64,000 nucleotides of DNA from an uncultured Roseivirga sp. (GCA_947493005.1 CANLOY010000004.1:186001-250000); one strand, 5' to 3'; positions 6,400 to 16,735 are shown, counted from the stretch's first letter. Notes: generated from the sequence alone by a model not told the origin. Numbers and translations are program-made.

Positions 6400-9300
6400 A
6401 TGCAAGAAGTCTACACGCGAAAGACTGGCAATATGCTTGTGAAAAGAGTATTCTCTTTAGCGCTGAGTATGATGCTGGTTACTACATCTGCTATGAGCCT
6501 AACTTACTGGCAAGATGAAGATAAAAATACAACTCAAAAAGGGCAGACCACCTACAAGGATCTGCCATTAAAAGCTGAGAGGACACTTAAGTTCAATACA
6601 AAGGAAGGTACCTGGATATCCGTTGATATTAGCCCAGATGGAAGCACTATCGCTTTCGATATGATGGGAGATCTGTATACAATGCCGTTTTCCGGAGGAA
6701 AAGCAACCAGAATTACAGATGGTATGGCTTATGACACCCACCCTAGGTATAGCCCGGATGGAAAGAGTATAGTTTTTACTTCGGATAGAAGCGGTAGCGA
6801 TAATGCATGGATTTTAAAACTGGAATCAAAAGAAACTACACAGATTACAAAAGGTAATAATGAGTGGGTTCAATCAGCTGAATGGTCACCTGATGGAGAG
6901 TATGTTGTAGTTTCCAAAGGAAGAAGGAATCATAAGTTATTTATGTATCATAAAGATGGAGGGGGCGGCTTTCAGTTGATTAAAAGCCCTGCCGGATTGA
7001 AAACAGTTGAGCCAGCTTTTAGTGCAGATGGACGCTATATATACTATGCACAGAGAAATGGAGCCTGGAACTACAACGCACAGTTGCCTCAGTACCAGAT
7101 AGCCATGTATGACAGAGAGAATGGTCAAAATGCCACTATTACATCAAGGTACGGTTCTGCATTTTCCCCAACACTATCTCCAGATGGTCAATGGTTAGTG
7201 TACGGTTCTCGTTATGAGGATGAAACCGGTCTGGTATTACGAAATCTCAAGTCAGGTGATGAAAAATGGTTGGCCTACCCGGTGCAAAGGGATGAACAAG
7301 AATCAATTGCTCCATTGGGTGTCTTACCTGCCATGTCATTTACACCTGATAGCAAACAGTTGGTAGCTTCCTGGGGAGGGAAATTGTATCGTATTCCAGT
7401 TAGTGGAGGTAATTCGGTAGAAATCCCACTTGATGTAGATGTAGAGTTAGAAATGGGACCAAGACTTAAGTTTGAGTACCCGATCTCCGATGATAAAGAT
7501 ATGGTTGTTACCCAAATCAGAGATGGTGTACCATCTCCTGATGGATCAAAGCTGGCTTTTACTTCCTTGAATAGACTATATGTAATGGATATTCCCAATG
7601 GAAATCCAAAGAGGTTGACGTCCATGGATTTGACAGAAGCACAGCCAACCTGGTCGCCAGATGGCAATTCTGTAGCTTTTGTGACCTGGTCTGATAAAGA
7701 TGGAGGTTCGATTTATAAAGTGAATATAGATGGGCGCCCAAGACCAGTTAAGCTAACAACAGAGTCTGCAATTTATGGAACACCAGCCTGGAATAAGAAT
7801 GGCAAAATAGTATTCACTAAAGGAAGTGCTCAGAACTTAAAGGATGCATTTGGACCTGGAGCAGCGAGAGCAGCCGAAGATTTAGCCTGGATTTCTGCTG
7901 ATGGTGGAGATATCAACTTTATTATGAAAACCCGTGGCAAAGGTAATCCACACTTTATCAAAGGAGATGATAGAATTTATTTAAGTGGATTTCAAGGATT
8001 GAGCTCAGTACGCTGGGATGGTACAGATGAAAAGCGTGTAATTGCTATAACAGGTATATCTACCTATGGTTCTAATCCGGCCGATAATCATGATCATTTG
8101 GATATGATTGATCCCTGGAATGAGCAAAGTCAAGGGCAGACTTCTCTTCAGGAGGGAGAGGGATGGCGTGAGAATAATCCTCCTTCCAGAGCAGCAGCAA
8201 TCTATATGGCTCCTGAAGGAGATAAGGCCATGGCATTGATAAACAATGATGTTTATGTGGTAACAGTGCCTAAGCTTGGACAAACTCCAACCATATCAGT
8301 TTCAAACCCAAAAGGTGCTCAGTTTCCTTCCTGGAAGCTTACCGAAATAGGTGGGCAGTTTCCGGCCTGGTCAGCTGATGCGAGTAAAGTTCATTGGTCT
8401 ATTGGTAATGCTCATTTCATCTATGACCTGGGAGAATCGAAGGCTTATGTAGACAGTGTGAAAACCGCTAAGAAAGCTCAGGAAGAAGCAGAAAAAGCTA
8501 AATCTAAAGAGCAAAAAGAAAAAGAAAAGGCTGAGAAGGAGGAAAAGGAAAAGAATATGACCGATGAAGAGAAGGCGGCCGAAAAGAAAAAGAAAGAAGA
8601 TGAAGGATATAAGCCTGTTGAGTTCAGGATTGAGATGACTGTTGAAAAGGATATCCCTGAAGGTAAGGTTTTACTTAAAGGCGCCAGAATAATCACCATG
8701 AATGGAGATGAAGTCATAGAGAATGGAGATATCCTTATTGAGAATGCCAGAATAAAGGCAGTTGGTGCTTCAGGAAGTCTCACGGTACCTAGAAGAACAG
8801 AAGTGATTGATGTTTCAGGAAAAACCATTATCCCTGGCATGGTAGATACACATGCACACATGTGGCCAGCCTGGGGGCTTCACAAGAATCAGGTGTGGGT
8901 GTATGCAGCAAACCTTGCTTATGGGGTAACTGCTACAAGAGACCCTCAGACAGCAACTACTGATGTGTTGACTTATGCCGATATGGTTGAAACTGGTCAG
9001 ATTTTAGGGCCAAGAGTATACTCTACAGGACCTGGCGTTGGGTTTTGGGCATATAACCTGAAAAGTCTTGAGCACACGAAAAGGGTATTGAAACAGTACA
9101 GCGATTACTACAATACCAAAACGATTAAGATGTATTTGGTGGGCAACAGAAAGCATCGCCAATGGGTGATCGAGGCTGCTAAAGAGCAAAAGTTAATGCC
9201 GACTACTGAAGGTGGCCTTGATTTTAAACTCAATATGACTCAACTGATAGATGGTTACCCAGGGCACGAACATTCGTTTCCTATTGCTCCATTATATAAA

Positions 9301-9918
9301 GATGTGATTCATACAGTTGCTGAGTCTAAAATGGCTTATACACCAACTTTACTAGTGTCTTATGGAGGTCCATGGGCCGAAAACTATTATTACTCAAGAG
9401 AAAATCCTTACCATGATAAAAAACTGGCCTATTTCACTCCTTATGGGGAGCTTGCTCAAAAATCGAGAAGAAGACCAGGTTGGTTTATGGATGAGGAGCA
9501 TGTTTTTAAGAAACATGCCGAAGGTGTTAAATCTGTTGTTGAGGCTGGCGGTATATCCGGTGTTGGTAGTCATGGCCAGTTACAGGGACTAGGTTTCCAT
9601 TGGGAGCTATGGTCAATGGCTTCGGGTGGTATATCAAACCTTGATGCTTTGAAAACAGCTACAATTCTTGGTGCTACTGCAATTGGACTAGAAGGAGACT
9701 TGGGGTCTATAGAAGCAGGTAAGCTAGCCGATCTGGTAATTTTAAGCGGCAATCCACTAGATAACATCAGAAACACAAACACTATTACTCATGTAATGAA
9801 GAATGGCAGGTTGTATAATGCCAACACACTTGATGAGGAATATCCGAAAAAGAAGAAGGCAGGCCCTTTTTACTGGCATACTGAAAAGCCTCAAGGTTTA
9901 CCTGGAATGAAGAAGTGA
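6400..9918 (+). CDS. Exported TolB-like beta-propeller / amidohydrolase fusion
   Basis: The protein is about 1170 residues from the ATG at 6400; an ATG at 6433 would begin directly at a compact signal peptide (MLVKRVFSLALSMMLVTT). The N-terminal two thirds are WD40/PD40-like propeller blades (repeated SPDG, as in DISPDGSTIAFDMMGD and YSPDGKSIVFTSDRSG). A Lys/Glu-rich, probably helical linker encoded by about 8461-8620 joins it to a metal-dependent amidohydrolase domain. That domain starts with LLKGARIITMNGDEVIENGDILI and has the HxH motif VDTHAHM (from about 8845), the later His of GHEHSFP, and the typical end GSIEAGKLADLVILSGNPL. Related fusions are common in Bacteroidota. The substrate is probably a peptide or cyclic amide but is not predictable. 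Confidence 0.9.
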   Translation: MQEVYTRKTGNMLVKRVFSLALSMMLVTTSAMSLTYWQDEDKNTTQKGQTTYKDLPLKAERTLKFNTKEGTWISVDISPDGSTIAFDMMGDLYTMPFSGGKATRITDGMAYDTHPRYSPDGKSIVFTSDRSGSDNAWILKLESKETTQITKGNNEWVQSAEWSPDGEYVVVSKGRRNHKLFMYHKDGGGGFQLIKSPAGLKTVEPAFSADGRYIYYAQRNGAWNYNAQLPQYQIAMYDRENGQNATITSRYGSAFSPTLSPDGQWLVYGSRYEDETGLVLRNLKSGDEKWLAYPVQRDEQESIAPLGVLPAMSFTPDSKQLVASWGGKLYRIPVSGGNSVEIPLDVDVELEMGPRLKFEYPISDDKDMVVTQIRDGVPSPDGSKLAFTSLNRLYVMDIPNGNPKRLTSMDLTEAQPTWSPDGNSVAFVTWSDKDGGSIYKVNIDGRPRPVKLTTESAIYGTPAWNKNGKIVFTKGSAQNLKDAFGPGAARAAEDLAWISADGGDINFIMKTRGKGNPHFIKGDDRIYLSGFQGLSSVRWDGTDEKRVIAITGISTYGSNPADNHDHLDMIDPWNEQSQGQTSLQEGEGWRENNPPSRAAAIYMAPEGDKAMALINNDVYVVTVPKLGQTPTISVSNPKGAQFPSWKLTEIGGQFPAWSADASKVHWSIGNAHFIYDLGESKAYVDSVKTAKKAQEEAEKAKSKEQKEKEKAEKEEKEKNMTDEEKAAEKKKKEDEGYKPVEFRIEMTVEKDIPEGKVLLKGARIITMNGDEVIENGDILIENARIKAVGASGSLTVPRRTEVIDVSGKTIIPGMVDTHAHMWPAWGLHKNQVWVYAANLAYGVTATRDPQTATTDVLTYADMVETGQILGPRVYSTGPGVGFWAYNLKSLEHTKRVLKQYSDYYNTKTIKMYLVGNRKHRQWVIEAAKEQKLMPTTEGGLDFKLNMTQLIDGYPGHEHSFPIAPLYKDVIHTVAESKMAYTPTLLVSYGGPWAENYYYSRENPYHDKKLAYFTPYGELAQKSRRRPGWFMDEEHVFKKHAEGVKSVVEAGGISGVGSHGQLQGLGFHWELWSMASGGISNLDALKTATILGATAIGLEGDLGSIEAGKLADLVILSGNPLDNIRNTNTITHVMKNGRLYNANTLDEEYPKKKKAGPFYWHTEKPQGLPGMKK

Positions 9919-9948
9919 AAGAAAGTAAAGAGTATTGAGTAAATATTG

Positions 9949-9983
9949 AAAAGAGCCTTGATTATCTAATCAAGGCTCTTTTG
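9949..9983 (+). terminator. Rho-independent terminator after the amidohydrolase gene
   Basis: A 15-base stem, AAAAGAGCCTTGATT/AATCAAGGCTCTTTT with loop ATCT, ends in T residues. Its near-perfect symmetry would let it work on both strands, including for the facing gene that ends at 10014. Confidence 0.85.
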
Positions 9984-10013
9984 CTATTGAATATTCATTT
10001 TCAATTTTACTTT

Positions 10014-10334
10014 CTAACCTCTCAAAAAAGACTTTTCATATTCCAAAAAATCTTCAAAACTACCATCCATTTCGACATAAGGATGTTCAGAATTAATTTC
10101 TCTTCTACCTAACCAAGATAGGTGTACTACAGTATATCTGCCTTTGTTTTCTAAATGCTGACATAATATGTCATCAGTCCCATCTCTATGTGCAACAACT
10201 TTTACTTTTACCTGAAATAAAATGTGACCTGGAGGTAACTCTTTTATTAGTTCAGTATGTATGGTATTGGCTATGTCGCTACTTGATGGGAACCACCCTT
10301 CTGGTAGCTCGTTTAGATGATATATTTCGTTCAT
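10014..10334 (-). CDS. Hypothetical protein (106 aa)
   Basis: This is a soluble protein with no signal peptide or membrane segment. It starts MNEIYHLNELPEGWFPSSSDIANTIHTEL and continues with alternating beta strands (HILFQVKVKVVAHRDGTDDIL, RYTVVHLSWLGRREIN). I do not recognise a named family. The composition looks like a compact cytoplasmic alpha/beta domain. It stands alone between two terminator or intergenic regions, so context gives no function. Confidence 0.65.
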   Translation of the reverse strand: MNEIYHLNELPEGWFPSSSDIANTIHTELIKELPPGHILFQVKVKVVAHRDGTDDILCQHLENKGRYTVVHLSWLGRREINSEHPYVEMDGSFEDFLEYEKSFLRG

Positions 10335-10463
10335 GACTTTTTAAATATGAATTGTTTCTGAAATTTAGATTGCTCATCTAAACCAAATAAGAATACCTTT
10401 CAAGAGACCCAATGATTCATTGATCTAGGTATTTACAAAGATTATGAACTCTCATAGAGGTGT

Positions 10464-11150
10464 TTATCCCTTCTCAGGAGACATATATTTATACACAGCC
10501 CCTGCCAGTATAGCACCAACAATAGGGGCTACCCAGAACAGCCATAATTGCCCTAATGCCCAATCTCCTACAAAAACAGCCTGACTGGTGCTACGTGCAG
10601 GGTTTACAGAAGTATTGGTAACAGGTATACTAATCAGGTGAATTAAAGTTAATCCAAGCCCTATTGCCAATCCGGCCATACCCTTAGGAGCTTTTGAGTG
10701 TGTTGAACCAAGAATGATAATCAGGAACATAAAAGTCATCACTATTTCTACAGTTAATGCCGAAGTCATATTGTACCCTCCCGGAGAATGTTCAGCATAT
10801 CCATTGGCTGCAAAACCACCAATCTCAAAACCTGACTTACCACTGGCAATTAAATAGAGGATTCCTGCTCCAGCTATACCTCCGGTTACTTGCGAAACAA
10901 TGTAAGGAAATAGCTCCTTTTTGTCGAAGCGTCCACCCACCCATAAACCAATGGAAACCGCTGGATTAAGGTGACAACCAGAAATATGACCTATGGAGTA
11001 GGCCATGGTTACTACAGTGAGACCAAATGCGAATGAGACACCGACAAATCCAATGCCCAGTTCGGGGAAAGAAGCAGCTAATACTGCACTTCCGCATCCG
11101 CCAAGGACAAGCCATAGTGTACCGATGAATTCGGCTAAATACTTTTTCAT
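10464..11150 (-). CDS. aqpZ: Aquaporin Z
   Basis: This 228-residue MIP-family channel has six transmembrane helices and both half-helix motifs: [14 protein letters not shown] in the first half and [17 protein letters not shown] in the second. The N-terminus ([25 protein letters not shown]) and the C-terminal [20 protein letters not shown] are typical of AqpZ rather than the glycerol facilitator GlpF, which has longer loops and GxxxNPARD. It should carry water across the inner membrane. It is divergent from the TPR gene at 11310. A 7-bp inverted repeat (TCAATCA...TGATTGA, 11192-11219) lies in the shared upstream region. Confidence 0.95.
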   Translation of the reverse strand: MKKYLAEFIGTLWLVLGGCGSAVLAASFPELGIGFVGVSFAFGLTVVTMAYSIGHISGCHLNPAVSIGLWVGGRFDKKELFPYIVSQVTGGIAGAGILYLIASGKSGFEIGGFAANGYAEHSPGGYNMTSALTVEIVMTFMFLIIILGSTHSKAPKGMAGLAIGLGLTLIHLISIPVTNTSVNPARSTSQAVFVGDWALGQLWLFWVAPIVGAILAGAVYKYMSPEKG

Positions 11151-11309
11151 AGTTTTTAATTAAGGTTGAAAATGTAAATCATCTTTTATGATCAATCAAG
11201 TACATAAAGTTCTGATTGACTGATGATTATATACTAATATAAGTAAAAAGGGCGACACTGAGTGAAAAGAGGTTCCCTGGAGTGTCTTGGTTTTTGCTTT
11301 ATTTGTAAT

Positions 11310-12146
11310 GTGCTACCTACACCCCATAGATTCCTTATTCTGATTGTTTTGATTCCCTTAATATGTATTTCATGTACGGATAGTGAGAGAATAGAAATGA
11401 TTGATTTTAGCGCTGAATCTGACTCCACAATGTACTATTATGATTTAGGATGGAAGCAAATAATGGATTGGGGAGATTACTCAGCAGCCGAGGTTTCTTA
11501 TCGTAAAGCACTGACTTTTGATCCGAGCTTTGTAGTGGGAAAGAGCGTATTGGCGAGATTAACGAGAGATTTAGAAGAACGACTCAGTTTGTTCAATCAG
11601 ATAGAAGAAGAGAAAAGTGAAATCAAGGGGGATGAAAGGCGAATACTGGATGTTTACATTGAACTGACCCGATATACAAACCTTAGAGACCAGCAATCAG
11701 ATAATACAAAAACGGCTTTACAGAATGCCTTTAAAGTTGGGGAGAAGAACCTCAGTTATATTGTACATAAATATCCAGAAGAGGTTTATCTAAAATCTGA
11801 GTACATAGAGGTACTCCATGCTGTACATGGTCCTCAAATAGCACTGGACTCGTTGAACTGTTTAATAACAGAATCACAGTTGGAGAATCCATTCATGCTA
11901 GGTTATAAGGCCATTATGTTAGCTGAGTTGGAGCGGTATGAAGAAGCCCTGGAGATAGCTAAAGAACTAGCTATCAATATGAAAGAACAACTGGTAGCTA
12001 AACCCGATGCGATTTTGGCTGATATTTACCTCAAAATGAATGATTTAACTGTAGCCAAAATTCATGCTGACAGAGCATTTGAAATTGATCCGAAAAACCT
12101 AGATGCCAGTAGATTAAAGCAAAAGATTAATCAATTACTTCAATGA
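11310..12146 (+). CDS. TPR-containing lipoprotein
   Basis: Two GTG starts are possible. The one at 11310 gives MLPTPHRFLILIVLIPLICISC, an ideal lipoprotein signal peptide with Cys22. The one at 11262 would add 16 residues and an unusually long n-region, so I prefer 11310. The mature part has helical TPR-like repeats (YDLGWKQIMDWGDYSAAEVSYRKAL near the start; LADIYLKMNDLTVAKIHADRAFEIDP near the end). It is probably an envelope-anchored protein-interaction scaffold. It converges on the sulfatase gene with only three bases between the stops. Confidence 0.75.
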   Translation: MLPTPHRFLILIVLIPLICISCTDSERIEMIDFSAESDSTMYYYDLGWKQIMDWGDYSAAEVSYRKALTFDPSFVVGKSVLARLTRDLEERLSLFNQIEEEKSEIKGDERRILDVYIELTRYTNLRDQQSDNTKTALQNAFKVGEKNLSYIVHKYPEEVYLKSEYIEVLHAVHGPQIALDSLNCLITESQLENPFMLGYKAIMLAELERYEEALEIAKELAINMKEQLVAKPDAILADIYLKMNDLTVAKIHADRAFEIDPKNLDASRLKQKINQLLQ

Positions 12147-12149
12147 TGA

Positions 12150-13445
12150 CTATTGTCTGATTTCTGAAGCTTTTGCTTCCAAAAGATTCTTTGCCGTTTG
12201 AGCCTCAATAGACAAGGTATTTAACATCAGGTTGTCATTCTCATAAGGGTCGGTTGTGAGCTTATAGAGTTCGATGCTACTATCGGTGTTTCTTATCAAT
12301 TTATACTGTGCATTTCTAATCGTCCATTCATCCGATGTACCATCATAGTATTCAGCATAAGTAAACTCCCGAAGCTGATCGTCTTCCGTGGTGAAAAGAG
12401 ATGAGAAATCTTTGCTATCAAATTGATCAGTATTTGAAACCCCTGTCATTGCAGCTATTGTTGCAAAGAGGTCAGTTGAGTTTAAAAGGGCATGATCCGT
12501 TCCTGTTCTATTAATGCCTTTTCCACTGATTATCAAAGGAGAGTTAATACCTCCCTGATACATACTTCCTTTTGATCGTCCCCGTCCATAAGGTGACTGT
12601 GAAACCCGTGCAGGAGATCCATTGTCTCCCATGAACACAACCACAGTGTTTTCTCTTGTTGTTTCGTCAAGGCTATTTAATAACCTGCCCATTTGAAAGT
12701 CCATTGCCTCAATGCTTGCTATGTAATACTTGGTAGGGTCGGCATCAATAGATGCCTGATCTGCGGCTAAACTACCTTGTGAGTGCATTTCTTGAGGAGG
12801 AGCATGGAACGGTGTGTGTGGTGCATTATAGGCAAGCCATAGAAACCAGGGCTTTGACTGATCTGCTACCCAGTCGATGGCCAAATTGGTGAACTTTGTT
12901 GTGACATACTCGTTTTCGGTAGTCGTTATGCCATCTTCTGTAAGGTTCCAGGCATAATAATCTGGAACGGCTCCCGAGATTAGACCTGCATAGTAATCTA
13001 TGCCCATAGATTCAGGGTTAAACGAACTGTTTCCACCAGATAGATGCCATTTACCTACAATAGCTGTAGCATATTTGTTACTCGTTGACTGGTTGATAAA
13101 GCTTTGCAGAGATGTTTCAGAGGCTGAAATTGCATCCGACTGAGACCTGACTCCTGTACGATATCCGTATTTGCCTGTAAGAATAGAAGCACGTGTAGGA
13201 GAACATACTGAGTTTGTCCAGAAATTATTGAAAACCAGTCCTTCGCTTATTAATTTATCAAGGTTAGGGGTGTTAGCTTTTATACTTCCCTCAGTAAACC
13301 CGTTTATTGGGTCATGACCAAGATCATCCGCTATAATCAGCAATATATTTGTTTCATTATTGATTTCAGGAGTGACAGAGTCATCACTTTTAGAACAACT
13401 TAATATCAGGGAGAGTAGGGCAGATACTAAAAATAATCTCTTCAT
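12150..13445 (-). CDS. Sulfatase lipoprotein (Cys-type formylglycine sulfatase)
   Basis: This 431-residue protein has a lipoprotein signal peptide (MKRLFLVSALLSLILSC, Cys17). The alkaline-phosphatase-fold sulfatase core shows IIADDLGHDP (metal-binding Asp pair near residue 40), the signature CSPTRASILTGKYG (Cys81, the residue converted to formylglycine), GKWHLSGG and VVFMGDNGSPAR. It would hydrolyse sulfate esters, most plausibly of algal or host polysaccharides, at the cell surface or in the periplasm. A formylglycine-generating enzyme is required but none is in this window. No polysaccharide lyase or SusCD pair is adjacent, so the substrate is unknown. Confidence 0.92.
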   Translation of the reverse strand: MKRLFLVSALLSLILSCSKSDDSVTPEINNETNILLIIADDLGHDPINGFTEGSIKANTPNLDKLISEGLVFNNFWTNSVCSPTRASILTGKYGYRTGVRSQSDAISASETSLQSFINQSTSNKYATAIVGKWHLSGGNSSFNPESMGIDYYAGLISGAVPDYYAWNLTEDGITTTENEYVTTKFTNLAIDWVADQSKPWFLWLAYNAPHTPFHAPPQEMHSQGSLAADQASIDADPTKYYIASIEAMDFQMGRLLNSLDETTRENTVVVFMGDNGSPARVSQSPYGRGRSKGSMYQGGINSPLIISGKGINRTGTDHALLNSTDLFATIAAMTGVSNTDQFDSKDFSSLFTTEDDQLREFTYAEYYDGTSDEWTIRNAQYKLIRNTDSSIELYKLTTDPYENDNLMLNTLSIEAQTAKNLLEAKASEIRQ

Positions 13446-13559
13446 AAGGAGAAAGGTAATACTGATTAATAGACTGATTATAAGCAGTTAGGTTTAACCG
13501 AATAAGCTTATTTATTTCCAGTATTCCGTTTATTCCATACGAAATGCGTGAATCAACAT

Positions 13560-14048
13560 TTAATTGTCATTAATAATACTCGATTGTCCGCTCAGCAGTT
13601 TCCAACCATCTTTTCTTTTAATTAACGTCCCTGATTCAATCATTCTAACTACTGTTTCTACACCTGTAGTATCTGTAATAGAACCGTTAACTACTCCTGC
13701 ATAAGTGGCTATATGTAAGCTAATTGGAAATACTTGTAGGGTGTCCCAACTGAAGTTGAACTCAGAAAAGATGTCATTTCTTGAAAGCAGTATTGTTCTT
13801 ACCGAGTCATAGTTAAGCGTTGAATTATATCCCGGGGGTACCCAAAAAAAGTCTTTGGAATTGTCCAGATACTTAAATTCAGCTATCAGTCCTTCTTTTG
13901 CAATATCAGCGTAGTAGTTGTTCAGCATTTGAACAACTTCTTGCGCAACGATGCTTTTCTGTTTGTCTGAGAGTTCGTTTGGAGTTCCAGAACAAGAAAC
14001 AAAAGTCAGCAGAATTACACAGTAAAGCAGTGTTTTAAAATGTTTCAT
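13560..14048 (-). CDS. NTF2-like/SnoaL-type lipoprotein
   Basis: This 162-residue protein has a lipoprotein signal (MKHFKTLLYCVILLTFVSC, Cys19). The mature part has the alpha helix plus curved-sheet pattern of NTF2-like (DUF4440-type) domains: SIVAQEVVQMLNNYYADIAKEG, SVRTILLSRNDIFSEFNFSW, and a late GTLIKRKDGWKLLSGQSS, the usual final strand. The family covers small-molecule binding and rare isomerases; no catalytic residues are obvious. It starts six bases after the SRPBCC gene ends and is likely co-transcribed with it. Confidence 0.7.
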   Translation of the reverse strand: MKHFKTLLYCVILLTFVSCSGTPNELSDKQKSIVAQEVVQMLNNYYADIAKEGLIAEFKYLDNSKDFFWVPPGYNSTLNYDSVRTILLSRNDIFSEFNFSWDTLQVFPISLHIATYAGVVNGSITDTTGVETVVRMIESGTLIKRKDGWKLLSGQSSIINDN

Positions 14049-14054
14049 ACTGTT

Positions 14055-14519
14055 TTACGCTTGCTTGGAAGATAAATTTTCGGCAGCTGCTTTTATTTCA
14101 ACGAGATCTTTCTGGACAGCTTTTACAGTTGCTTTCTTGAACATGCGCCCCATTATTGCGGACATAACTTTGGCCATGAATGTTTGAGGTTCACCATTAA
14201 AACTCATCGATAGTACTACACCGTTTTCCTTCTCTTCAATACTCAGTTTTGAAATGTAAACTGCACCATGACTCTCCGCTCGGGTTTGATAAAATGCATT
14301 TTCTTCGGCATGGGTTACCCACATAGTTTCAGTAGCTCGCTTGCCAAAAAGTATTCTTGTTTCCACCCATTTTAAACCTATTAACCCTTCATTGGGTTTA
14401 TTCAGGATTTCAACACTTTCTATTGCAGAAATGTGCTCTACAGAGTGTTCAATGTTAGTAATGATTTGCCATACTACTTCTTTAGTGGCATTGATATTTT
14501 CGTGGACTTTGATTTCCAT
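14055..14519 (-). CDS. SRPBCC-family (START/polyketide cyclase-like) protein
   Basis: This 154-residue cytoplasmic protein opens MEIKVHENINATKEVVWQIITNIEHSVEHI, the typical first strand and helix of the SRPBCC helix-grip fold. A beta-sheet with RATETMWVTHAEENAFYQTR follows, then a long C-terminal helix (AVQKDLVEIKAAAENL). The fold has a deep hydrophobic cavity for lipid or aromatic ligands. It is the first gene of a two-gene unit with the NTF2-like lipoprotein. No specific ligand is suggested. Confidence 0.8.
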   Translation of the reverse strand: MEIKVHENINATKEVVWQIITNIEHSVEHISAIESVEILNKPNEGLIGLKWVETRILFGKRATETMWVTHAEENAFYQTRAESHGAVYISKLSIEEKENGVVLSMSFNGEPQTFMAKVMSAIMGRMFKKATVKAVQKDLVEIKAAAENLSSKQA

Positions 14520-14600
14520 AATTAAGACTTAAAGTTTGTTTAATTGACTCGGTGAATGTCAATGTAATTCCAAATTATGCACTCATACTTTAGTCGGAAA

Positions 14601-16679
14601 TCACTGAATTTGCGCATTGAATTGTGGTAGAGTCATCGAATACGCGGTTTTTGGGTTTTCTGTTGGGAAGCGACATGTCTTATTTTGACACACATAGATC
14701 ATAGTGCTTCCTTCCCTCAGTTTATACTCAAGCAAAGGAATGTTGCCCTCTTTATTGCCTCCAAGAAACAAGATGTCGGGCCTGAAATCCATATCCATTT
14801 CGGTTCTTACTTCATTAGCCTTTTCACCAAGAATAGCTACCTCATAAGGAGAGTTTCTCAATTGTAATAGAGTTCTTACCCAAGTGCCTGTAAAGGTAGG
14901 GAGCATTCGAATTTCTTCTTCTTGAGCGGAGAGCATCTGCTCAGCGATTTCTTTCCAATTATTATTAGTGTCGTAATAAAAATCAGATAGCAGTACAAGG
15001 TTGAATGAAGCTTGAGAATTTCCTGAAGGTAAGTCAGTGTCAAGTGTAGGGTAACTGGACATGAACAACTGATCACTAGCTGTACTTTGTCTTAAGAGGG
15101 GAGAGTCATCCGATTTAAAAACTTCCAACATTTCAGTTGAAATGTTTTTGGCGGTTTCTATCCATGTCTCATTAAAAGTTACCTGGTACAATTGTATTAG
15201 CGCTGCAGCAAGCTGTGTGTAATCATCTAAGAAGCCCACATCAGTTTGGTCGTTGGTATGAGAAACCGTAGAATTGTTCAAGTGGCTACTAATCAGGTAA
15301 TTGCCGAGGTTTTGAGCTTCTATCAGGTAATCCTTGTTTTTTGTAGCCTTGTATAATTCTACAAAACCATCTAGTGCAAGGGCATTCCAGTTAGTAATAA
15401 TTTTGTTGTCTTTTGGTGGTGCCGAACGTCTTGATCTTTCTTTGCTCATTTTCGCTATCATCGGACTTTTGACGATCTCCAGATATTCTTTCTTCTCTAT
15501 ATCAAGAGCATAGAGTACATTTTGACCAGCTTCCCAATTTCCATCCTGAGTAATGTTGAAAGCTTCAGTGATTAGACCCAGGTTATCGGACTTAGGCAAA
15601 TCTGATAGTTTCCAGGTATAATAGCCACCTTCGATTTCATCACTTACAGCATTCATGGAAGAGTAAAAACCACCATTGTCGCTTTTAAACTCTTTTACTA
15701 AGAAGTTTGCTGTTTGCTCCGCAATATGGAGGTAGAAGGGATCTTTGTACTTACGATATGCTTTGGCGTAAACAGCCATTAGCTGTGCATTGTCGTATAG
15801 CATTTTCTCAAAGTGGGGAATCTTCCATTCTCTATCAGTAGAATACCTGGCAAACCCGCCATCGAGATGGTCAAACATGCCACCTAGTGCCATATTGTCC
15901 AGTGTTTTTCTTAAAAAAACATCAATTTCACGATTTGGCAAATAATAAGTGAAATCTAACAGGGCTGATAAATATGGTGAGTTAGGAAATTTTTGATTAC
16001 CTGAAATCCCTCCGTTTAAAGAATCACTTTGATTAATCCAGGTGGCTTCAATTTCTGGAAACTCCAATGTAATTGACTCATTGCGATTGTTAACTTCAGC
16101 TTTTAGCGATTCAGCCAATTTTTCGGCTTGTTTTAATGTTTCATCAGGATTTTCCTGATATAGATAATTCGCCCTTTGGATGATTGCCTGCCAATCACTG
16201 TTTTCAAAATATGTGCCCGCAAACAGGGGGGTACCATCTGGGGTTGCAATAATGTTCAATGGCCAGCCTGAACTTCCGGTCATTTTTTTTGCTGCATCCG
16301 AATACACCTGATCAATATCTGGCCTTTCTTCTCTGTCTACCTTAATGGATACATAGCTTTCATTCATTAGCCGGGCAACAGTAGTGTCTGTGAATGTTTC
16401 TTTTTCCATCACCTGACACCAATGACAAGCATAATAGCCAATACTTATCACTACCAGTTTCTGTTCAGAACGTGCTTTATCAAAAGCCTCATCTCCCCAG
16501 GGATACCAGTCTATCGGATTAGAAGAATGCTGCAATAGATACTTGCTTGTTTCTGACTTTAACTTGTTCCTGCCCAAATCCTGTTTGTCTGAAATATCAC
16601 ATCCAGACAGGAATAGAACATTTGCAAGGATTACCAAAAACGAAGCAAAAATATTTATTGCTCTTTTTTTGTAGTTCAC
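14601..16679 (-). CDS. DUF255/YyaL-type protein: thioredoxin-like domain plus (α/α)6 barrel, lipoprotein
   Basis: This 692-residue protein begins at a GTG and carries a lipoprotein signal (Cys27 in VLFLSGCD). The N-terminal thioredoxin-like DUF255 region has [18 protein letters not shown] and a CHWC motif in [16 protein letters not shown], and is followed by [14 protein letters not shown]. The remaining roughly 500 residues form the cellobiose-epimerase-like (α/α)6 region ([35 protein letters not shown]). This is the bacterial YyaL/SPATA20 family, whose biochemical role is poorly defined. Most homologues are cytoplasmic, so lipid anchoring here is notable. It is divergent from the FG-GAP gene, 56 bases away. 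Confidence 0.88.
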   Translation of the reverse strand: MNYKKRAINIFASFLVILANVLFLSGCDISDKQDLGRNKLKSETSKYLLQHSSNPIDWYPWGDEAFDKARSEQKLVVISIGYYACHWCQVMEKETFTDTTVARLMNESYVSIKVDREERPDIDQVYSDAAKKMTGSSGWPLNIIATPDGTPLFAGTYFENSDWQAIIQRANYLYQENPDETLKQAEKLAESLKAEVNNRNESITLEFPEIEATWINQSDSLNGGISGNQKFPNSPYLSALLDFTYYLPNREIDVFLRKTLDNMALGGMFDHLDGGFARYSTDREWKIPHFEKMLYDNAQLMAVYAKAYRKYKDPFYLHIAEQTANFLVKEFKSDNGGFYSSMNAVSDEIEGGYYTWKLSDLPKSDNLGLITEAFNITQDGNWEAGQNVLYALDIEKKEYLEIVKSPMIAKMSKERSRRSAPPKDNKIITNWNALALDGFVELYKATKNKDYLIEAQNLGNYLISSHLNNSTVSHTNDQTDVGFLDDYTQLAAALIQLYQVTFNETWIETAKNISTEMLEVFKSDDSPLLRQSTASDQLFMSSYPTLDTDLPSGNSQASFNLVLLSDFYYDTNNNWKEIAEQMLSAQEEEIRMLPTFTGTWVRTLLQLRNSPYEVAILGEKANEVRTEMDMDFRPDILFLGGNKEGNIPLLEYKLREGSTMIYVCQNKTCRFPTENPKTAYSMTLPQFNAQIQ

Positions 16680-16735
16680 AGTACTTTTTAAGGTTGAAAC
16701 CTCTAAATTAAAAGTTTTATTGGCTATATATAGTG

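Noticed and set aside
8478-8861. Long antisense frame opposite the amidohydrolase linker
   Set aside because: It mirrors the Lys/Glu-rich linker codons and gives a Ser/Phe-rich sequence with no domain.
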